Made by a program: the position numbers and the translations under genes. Below, one piece after another: positions 57,877-64,000 of a DNA stretch of 64,000 nucleotides; within the stretch, counting starts at the first letter, position 1, and every line of letters begins with the position of its first letter. This DNA is from Agapetus fuscipes (Eukaryota; Arthropoda; Insecta; Trichoptera; Glossosomatidae), in assembly GCA_951799405.1 (NCBI GenBank), contig OX637334.1, positions 6,634,001-6,698,000 of the forward strand, in the 5' to 3' direction. Below the pieces are notes generated by a model, which searched no databases, was not told the origin of the DNA, and saw only the letters and a list, made by a program, of their open reading frames with translations.

Positions 57877-58490
57877 ATATTTACAAATATTTGTATTTTT
57901 TTAAATTTAGCACTAGCCTGCCTACTCATGCTGCGCATGATTATGGCATTCCAGTCAGTAGCCCTGCTTCGCCAGCACACTTTAAATAAGATCAATAAGA
58001 ACTGACCAAAGACAAAATTGAATGACAATCTCAGGCTAGCTTGTGCTTCTTTATATTGTCTTGCAGGGCTAGTGTCTTTATCCTGCTCGCTCTGCTCCTT
58101 TTTATTTGTTGATGCTAACATCTGAAGCTTACTTGATTCATTAACGAACTTAAGTGGCTTATGGCTTGTCAGTGCTGCTCCTCATGTTTTTCTGGTAATA
58201 GTATCTTTAGAATGCATGTGCTACTTCCAAGTTTCATGAAACACGACTGCTTGTGCTGATTCCCATTGTTTTGCTGGTGCTGATGTTGCTTTTAGCCTGC
58301 TCAAGCTGCTTCAATTGTCATTTAAATGTCTTAAGGTGACGATATGGTCTTTCAGTGCAAGTACATAATTTAATAGGTATACATATGAGGATAATTTATT
58401 TTATTTACATTGTGAAATTATTATTTTTATAGTGAAAGAATACCGTTTTTGTGGGTGTCACACCTTAAGGACCTTCCTCATCACAAATGG
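57877..58490. other. Intergenic, nothing recognised
   Basis: A short reverse open frame (57,852-58,121) has no family features. 58,200-58,310 is mildly repetitive in GCTG and TGCT. Confidence 0.4.
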
Positions 58491-58494
58491 AGAT

Positions 58495-58670
58495 TGTAGG
58501 GTTTGTGTATTCACACAGTGAAAATTCATTTAAATTTAAAATAAAATAAAAAAATTCAAAACGTAGTTTTATTTTCACAATAATTTTATCCGCCTCAAGT
58601 ACTTTCAGTAGAGGCAGATGAAATTATTGTGAAAATAAAACTACGTTTTGAAAAAAATATTTTAATTTTA
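58495..58670. mobile_element. Fold-back element
   Basis: AAAACGTAGTTTTATTTTCA in the left arm is mirrored by GAAAATAAAACTACGTTTT in the right arm around CCGCCTCAAGTACTTTCAGT. The preceding GTAGGGTTTGTGTATTCACA matches 50,030. Related to 50,030-50,170. Confidence 0.75.
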
Positions 58671-58930
58671 AATACAAATGAGACATTTCATAATGGTGCG
58701 CCACAGGTTTTATCACAATTTATTATCAATTTAAAAAAGTTAATTATCAATAAAATATTTCTAAAATACCATAATAAAATGTAGCTTCTACAATCAGATA
58801 GGTACATTACTAATTATTTATGGTTAAAATATTGCATTGACTGTGTACCTACCTACCTAGATATAAGTAGGCAGTTTTATAAACATTTTAAAGCATCAAG
58901 CGAACTATTACTTTAAAATAATAGTTATTT

Positions 58931-59050
58931 ATGCCACTGCCAAGTAATGATAGTCTTTTTAACACGAGTGCTAGTTTGTGCCATGAGGCGCAGCCGAATG
59001 GCACAATAGAAAGCACGAGTGTTACAAAGACTAATTACGTGCAGTGGCAT
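58931..59050. mobile_element. Short palindromic element
   Basis: ATGCCACTGC..AAGT.A and AGTCTTTTTAACACGAGTGC are mirrored by GCACGAGTGTTACAAAGACT and GCAGTGGCAT. 120 bases with a loop of about 40, itself partly palindromic (TGCCAT/ATGGCA). Confidence 0.75.
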
Positions 59051-59194
59051 ACAATACTTTTTCTACGACCATGAGAGAATTAACAAAATAGTGAATAATA
59101 GTCATTATAATGTACTCGTCCATTTGAAGTAATTAAAACCTTACCTTTGTCAAAACGTGTGATTTATCATTCCCTTCCATTATCTAACCTAACC

Positions 59195-59340
59195 TAAGTT
59201 GTAAAAATAAATTTTATTTAGGTTTCATATTGAATTCATGCCCACAAGCCGACACATATGTATAAGGTCGCGCTTTTACATCCTGCATATAAGCTTAAAC
59301 ATTCAAACCCAAAACTCAAATAAACATATGCCCTGGGGCC
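59195..59340 (-). repeat. SINE-A/LINE tail fragment, inverted
   Basis: CTAACCTAAGTTGTAAAAAT, TCATGCCCACAAGCCGACAC and CCAAAACTCAAATAAACATA; a diverged copy. Confidence 0.5.
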
Positions 59341-59918
59341 TGTATTTTCAACGTACAAGTTAACAATTGTAGCTCACAATTGTTAAAATTTGACAGATCT
59401 GACGTAACTAGTGTATTTTGAAACTACAAGTACACAACTTGTAAAGAACAAGCTACAATTACAAGTCCACAATCCATAGACAACTTTTTTTACTTTATCG
59501 TAGAAAACGTCAAAAAAAATGCCTAATCTAACAAGTGTATTACGAACATAAATGAAAGTCTTACAAAATTGTTAATTATTAACTGTCAAAATCTAACAAG
59601 CCTACCTAGCTTTGGAGGTAGGTAGACTTGTAAACTTGCTTTACACTGAACTTTTGATGAGCCTTTATTGCCATCATTTTGATGTTTATTTTTCATAATA
59701 TCACTCTTTATTTTTATCGGAAGTCCGTATAGGGACTGTGCATACATCTCAAAGACTATGTGGTTCCGCGTATATATACCTCAATGGGTTCCACACATTT
59801 TTCACTGTTAGAAAACTGATATTCCGACATATTAGACGAACTGCTGATCGCCGAAAAAGACTTCGTATTTCTGAAGAAATGTGAGCCTTCTCCTGGGCCT
59901 TCCACCTCCACGGCTGAG

Positions 59919-60353
59919 GTGCATGCATCTTCTATCACCTGTAGCGCACATGACAAACATGTGCAGGTGAACATGAAGGCGCACGTCAGGAGTAAGGCAA
60001 CTGCTACAGACCCTCCTGCATTAGTTGACAGAGCCTCATCACCCATCATGTGTCTCCAACCACACTTACTGGCAGATGCTGAATGCCATCTTAACATTGC
60101 ATTTCCAGCAGTTGAATCCGGTGTCTGTAGTCAAAAGTCAGACAGTGAGTATGTGCCGGACAGTGATTCCAACCCAAATTGCAGCAAAATACCTGAAAAT
60201 TCCTGCCATTCTCTTCAAGAATTTGTTATGCTCTTTTACTTTACCATCCTTGTATGTATACTCTCTAGATTTGTAGAAATCAATGCTTTGCATCCTCAAG
60301 GCGTCAACTTTGCCTGGAGATTGCTTGCCGCGTTCGTCAACTTAGAAACATAA
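59919..60353 (+). CDS. Open frame of unknown nature, 144 codons
   Basis: ATG at 59,919, stop at 60,351-60,353. It has an acidic/serine part (SQKSDSEYVPDSDSNPN) of the sort found in the N-terminal regions of some transposase-related proteins, and a hydrophobic stretch near residues 104-118 (VMLFYFTILVCILSRFV). The reverse strand is also open (59,756-60,097), so chance is possible. It ends 75 bases before a hAT relic. No function assigned. Confidence 0.3.
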   Translation: MHASSITCSAHDKHVQVNMKAHVRSKATATDPPALVDRASSPIMCLQPHLLADAECHLNIAFPAVESGVCSQKSDSEYVPDSDSNPNCSKIPENSCHSLQEFVMLFYFTILVCILSRFVEINALHPQGVNFAWRLLAAFVNLET

Positions 60354-60428
60354 ATTGTTGTTGATATAATTATTAAACATGTCATCGAGCATGCCGAGAC
60401 ATAACCTTGGCTTTTTCTTGATGGCCAT

Positions 60429-61282
60429 CAAGGCCGTAGCCAAAAAATAATTTGGGGGGTGTTTGATTTCGTGGAACAGTAGAAAAACATACAATTTAAT
60501 AAAAGAAATAAAATGGTGTTACTTATCATACATAGGTATTTATTAGAAAACCATTACAGAAATATTATATTAATACGTTATTACAAAATTAAATTTAGTC
60601 TTTCTTTGTAGCGAACAAATCAATTACCTCCTCGGTGTCGATGTCAATTCTGCGGTGGATTGACATTAACGCCAAACCTGTGGAGCTGTTGGCCTGCGGA
60701 GTTTCTCAAATAAGTTTTGAGGCGTTTCAGATAAGAGAAAGTCCTCTCAGGAGTACATGTAGAAACAGGCAGTGTCGCCATGATTTTTAAAAGTTTGTAA
60801 AAGGTACAAAAGAATGTGATGAGATGGTTTGGGCATGTGGAAAGAATGAATGATGATAGACTGACAAAGTATGTATACAAAGAAAGTGTGAAAGGAAAAA
60901 GAGGGAAGGGACGACCGAGAAAAGTATGGAGTGATCAGATTGAGGAGATTGTGAAAGAATGGGATATACAAAGTGAGCGTAAAAGAAGAAAATGCATGAA
61001 AAAGGTGATGGATATGAATGAATTGAAAGAGGTATGTAAGGATAGGAAAAAATGGAGGCAACTCTGCAGAGGCTCTGGCCACCCCTAGCGGAATGGCGAC
61101 AGAGTTACAGTTACAGTGAATATTTGGAAATGTTGTGTATAACAACAAAGTGCGACGGGCAGACTGTAGATAATAGCTGCAGTCTCATGAATACTTATTA
61201 AAAGTCTAAAATGAATATCTTTTTTTTTTATTTCGGGGGGGGGGGATCAATCCCCCTTGATCCCCCCCTGGCTACGGCCTTG
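60429..61282 (-). mobile_element. hAT-superfamily relic with intact ends and 8-bp target duplication
   Basis: Terminal inverted repeats CAAGGCCGTAGCCA (60,429-60,442) and TGGCTACGGCCTTG (61,269-61,282). Perfect 8-base target duplication ATGGCCAT at 60,421-60,428 and 61,283-61,290. On the reverse strand, 60,790-60,598 encodes the C-terminal hAT dimerisation region (STCTPERTFSYLKRLKTYLR), then after a one-base shift RRIDIDTEEVIDLFATKK and a stop. The first two-thirds of the transposase are missing. The remaining interior holds a LINE tail on the opposite strand (60,816-61,088). Confidence 0.92.
60816..61088 (+). pseudogene. LINE C-terminal coding tail inside the hAT relic
   Basis: One intact frame: MRWFGHVERMNDDRLTKYVY, KRGKGRPRKVWSDQIEEIVK and KEVCKDRKKWRQLCRGSGHP. 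This is the usual end of an insect non-LTR polyprotein. Best preserved member of the tail family also seen at 8,235, 26,955, 34,290, 37,505 and 45,935. Confidence 0.8.
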
Positions 61283-61290
61283 ATGGCCAT

Positions 61291-61680
61291 AATAGATGTT
61301 TGGAGAGTCATCGACGATGGTCTTCAATAGCCAGACCGTCAATCTAATTTTTAAAATATGTATCATCATTGTGTATCTTTATTTCTTGATGCCAATGTAC
61401 ATACTATTTGCTTGCTCGGCTGAAATAAATATGTGATTAAATAAATGAAAGAAAGCAATAAAAAAATATTTTACAAATTCAACTTTCACTTTTTATTTCA
61501 AGAAGGTACAAGTCTACAACGATAGTTGTAACAAGTTAACAATGATAGTTACCTACAACCATCTGAAAATGGCAGTACACAATGGCATATAGTTACTGAA
61601 TTTGATGAATGGAAGTGTCTATTTTTTGGTGTAAAAACAATTATAAGCATAGAACTTTTGCAATGCATATTGCTCTTTGA
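61291..61680. other. Intergenic, nothing recognised
   Basis: AT-rich. 61,505-61,560 has repeated AACAAGTTAACAATGATAG-like text reminiscent of 59,350-59,470 but without a clear arm. Confidence 0.4.
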
Positions 61681-62045
61681 CCCTCCGCACACTAGACGAC
61701 TTGTCACCGCGAAAGTCGCCGCGACTAGTCGCCACGACTAGACGTCTGTGCGGCTGTTTCGGCGACAGTCGCCGTGACTTGTAGTTGTGACGTCGTGCAG
61801 CAAGCCATGCCACAGAGTATATGGGTAGGTATACTGCGACTGTCTAGTGTGCGTGTGGGTGGCGCGACTGTCGCGGCAACAAGTAGCGAGCAGGCACGAC
61901 TCCCGCAGCTAGTCGCCGAGTCTCGGCGTCTCAGACGCCAAGTGTGCGGAGCTTTGAACAAAGTGTTTGAAAACTGTCGGCCGCAGCCTGTCGCCACGAC
62001 AAGTCGTCGAACTGTCGCTGTCGCCTGTCGTCTAGTGTGCGCCTA
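61681..62045. mobile_element. GC-rich inverted-repeat element interrupting the SWIM gene
   Basis: Ends CCCTCCGCACACTAGACGAC and (inverted) GTCGTCTAGTGTGCGC. The interior is rich in GTCGCCGCGACT-type short palindromes and in its right half matches the element at 20,387-20,540. 365 bases, no coding capacity; non-autonomous DNA transposon, superfamily uncertain. Confidence 0.8.
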
Positions 62046-62499
62046 GACTTAAATAAATCTTTTAAAAATGAGCCATCTCCTTCAGGCCGATGCCCCCAAT
62101 TCCCGAAGTCAGCTGCTTTTATGTACGGAATGGTGGTTCCGGTGCCCGCCATTACTGGTCTTTTCCAGGAGCATTCAACAGAGGTTCTGCTGGGCTCAAT
62201 ACTTCTGCGGTACAGCCAGTATAAAAAAACAACTGCGTGCTTACAGCCACCTGTAACAAAAAATCTTAATAAATGAATATATTGACTAATGATTCAAGCA
62301 GGAATGACAAGTATCCCGCAACTCGATCATCTGACGTCACAATTATCTCAATTCAAGTGCGGACCCTATTACCCCAAGCAAGATAATATGGTTCTCAACA
62401 TTTCATCTATCAGTATACGTGCCTACCTTACTCATGCACAAAATGAAATAATCAAGGAATCTTAAATTTTTATGATTCTTAATTTTATTCTAGCACTAT

Positions 62500-62755
62500 C
62501 AGTAATGATTTCCCGTTTCGGTGTTTATTTCAAACCCCAAATAAAATACCGGCAAGGTTTACTCAGCCTTCACAAGAAATGAATACCAGCACTCTCGGGA
62601 GCTGGTAAACCTCCACTTCAACTGAAGTGGTTGGCGTAAGGCCGGCCCCCTTACCTGTAAAAATAAATAGGCTCAACTCGCCACATGCGACCCCTTCGGG
62701 GATAACGCGGCAAGAAGTTACACTATATGTGTAGCTAAGTTGCGTTTTTTGTTTT
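62500..62755 (+). repeat. SINE-B copy in the SWIM gene intron 2
   Basis: TTTCGGTGTTTATTTCAAAC to CCACATGCGACCCCTTCGGG and GTGTAGCTAAGTTGCG. Head missing. Confidence 0.75.
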
Positions 62756-63169
62756 TTTTTACTAGACACCAGGCACCCACGACAAATCAGGTGATGAGAG
62801 ATATGTATATGTGATTGAATAAAAGCATGTCGTTAAGGTACCTTGGGATGCAGGACAGTCTTCATCCTGACATGATAATATAATCTCCTCCGCTTCATTG
62901 ATGATGGCAGCCACTCTGTATGCTTTCTTGTGGATTTTGTGTTTGGGTGTTATCCGACATTTTGTGACGCACAATTCACTTTCCCTTTTAGCTTCCACAT
63001 ATCCAACAGCACTCGCTGTAGTCTCCTCTCGTAGATCTGAAAAATACATAGAGTTATAAGGAAAAATATGAAAAAATAGTTGAAGTTTGAAAAGAAGTGA
63101 GTTCTGCAGTGAAAAAATGGCACTCATATAACAGATAAAAGTTTGAGTGAAAATATGCACTGCTTCGAA

Positions 63170-63480
63170 GGCAAGAGTTAAAAGATTTGAATTTACTTCA
63201 ATCCTATCAAAAAAACCTATTATCCTAATGTGAGGTTAGGTTTTAGCTTGCCCTTTTTTATCACAATGAGGACCGCACGTGAATTGGCATAGAAAAAAAT
63301 GTGCCTTATCACGGCCGGGTTGCTAAAGAAAGGGAAAATAAATACTTTGTTATTGGTTGCTAATGACTGGTGTCCCATACAAGTGTGACGTTTACCCGCC
63401 TATAAAAAAGTTCTAAATTCCGATTGGCTACGATTCTATTCGTATAAAAGTTTTTACAACTCCTAAGCTATATGATTAAA
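63170..63480. other. SWIM gene intron 1 with an unnamed repeat
   Basis: CGCACGTGAATTGGCATAGA with GTGCCTTATCACGGCCGGGT is similar to 30,225-30,280, suggesting another moderately repeated family. Confidence 0.45.
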
Positions 63481-63687
63481 GTGTAAAATAAAACTATTTA
63501 AAGCCACACAACAATCAATCCTTGAAACTAAGGGTCATAGAAATTGACAAACTTACCGGTTCACTTTGACACCGCGAAGTTCCGCGTAGCAGAAATCAGG
63601 ATTATCCGTGAAAAACACACTTAACATCTCTTCATTTATAGTAGGAACATTGTCTGATTGTCCTTTTGCAAATCCTGAGTCCATCAT

Positions 63688-64000
63688 TTTTACATTTACA
63701 TGCAAAATAAACATGGTAACTTTAAAATACCAAACGCTCCCACAGCACGCATACAGTATTTCAAACTTTGTACCGCTTTGTACTTCGCCTCACCAATTAG
63801 CAAGAAGTGAAACGTCTCTTTGCATTAAATTTTCATTCTTCTTTCGTTTGCGAATGATAAAAAATGATGGTATCGTCTGCATATAATTGTAGGGTACCTC
63901 GTATGTCCCATATAGTTATATCAATTATCAACACAATAACATAACCTCAAAATGTGCACAGCATAGAGCAAAGTTTTTTTTTTCATAGTGATGTTACCAA
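63688..64000. other. Upstream of the SWIM gene
   Basis: Presumed 5' flank; no other gene recognised before the window end. Confidence 0.4.

Larger units (their letters stand above)
62046..63687 (-). pseudogene. SWIM zinc-finger gene, three 5' exons, frameshifted and cut by a transposon
   Basis: Exon 1 63,687-63,557 (ATG ATG start; EEMLSVFFTDNPDFCYAELR); exon 2 63,036-62,842 (GYVEAKRESELCVTKCRITP, HKKAYRVAAIINEAEEIILS); exon 3 62,250 to about 62,046 (GGCKHAVVFLYWLYRRSIEP, WKRPVMAGTGTTIPYIKAAD). The exon 2-3 join restores the SWIM motif CQDEDCPASQGGCKH. I recall this domain order from unnamed insect proteins that often continue into a YqaJ-type nuclease, but no such part is seen. Exon 1 ends in phase 2 (CG) and continues as RSTRGDYSE in exon 2, after which one base is missing before SAVGYVEAK: a frameshift. 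Exon 3 runs into the element at 61,681-62,045 without a donor. Either defect suggests a dead copy; an alternative acceptor (GCGAG/T) would bypass the first. Confidence 0.75.

Overview
The window is eukaryotic nuclear DNA, almost certainly from an insect. Genes are split by AT-rich introns with GT-AG borders. Most of the rest is transposon debris: LTR and non-LTR retroelements, tRNA-headed SINEs, hAT-type elements and short inverted-repeat elements. A lepidopteran is plausible, but I cannot prove the order from sequence alone. There are no bacterial operons, CRISPR arrays or functional tRNA/rRNA genes.

Five host-type loci can be supported. (1) ADAMTS-type secreted metalloprotease, + strand, 15 exons from 14,723 to 24,046, complete at the 3' end but missing its 5' exon(s). 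(2) HAUS3 (augmin subunit, Drosophila dgt3 counterpart), - strand, complete in 10 exons from 38,090 to 25,650, 568 aa, with a probable GC-AG first intron. (3) NOL8-like nucleolar protein, - strand, 8 exons from 47,265 to 39,637; the expected N-terminal RRM part was not found. (4) Intronless BTB-BACK-kelch gene, + strand, 55,982-57,751. (5) SWIM zinc-finger gene, - strand, 63,687 to about 62,046, whose copy here is frameshifted and cut by a transposable element. Exon phases of loci 1-3 were checked by hand and agree at every junction. ADAMTS and HAUS3 converge; HAUS3 and NOL8 lie head to tail on the same strand.

Layout: 1-4,300 is a Ty3/gypsy-type element on the - strand (LTR/PBS, SAP-domain gag, protease and RT). 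4,300-14,700 is a repeat-rich gene desert with a LINE reverse-transcriptase remnant and TTGATGA-type low-complexity DNA. 14,700-24,050 is ADAMTS. 25,650-38,090 is HAUS3 with large introns full of SINEs and inverted-repeat elements. 39,600-47,300 is NOL8 with many LINE tails and a 5S-rRNA-like SINE. 47,400-55,800 is a transposon graveyard (LINE with YADD motif, fold-back elements, a second SAP-gag relic, a DDE-like transposase, nested SINEs). 55,980-57,900 is the kelch gene. 58,000-64,000 holds a hAT relic with intact ends and 8-bp target duplication, an unexplained ORF, and the SWIM locus.

The most interesting features are a modular SINE system (one tRNA-like head joined to several 3' modules, one shared with a local LINE tail, one copy carrying a full-length 5S rRNA-like leader), the hAT element that carries a LINE coding tail between its ends, the SAP domain in a retrotransposon gag, and the inactivated SWIM gene.
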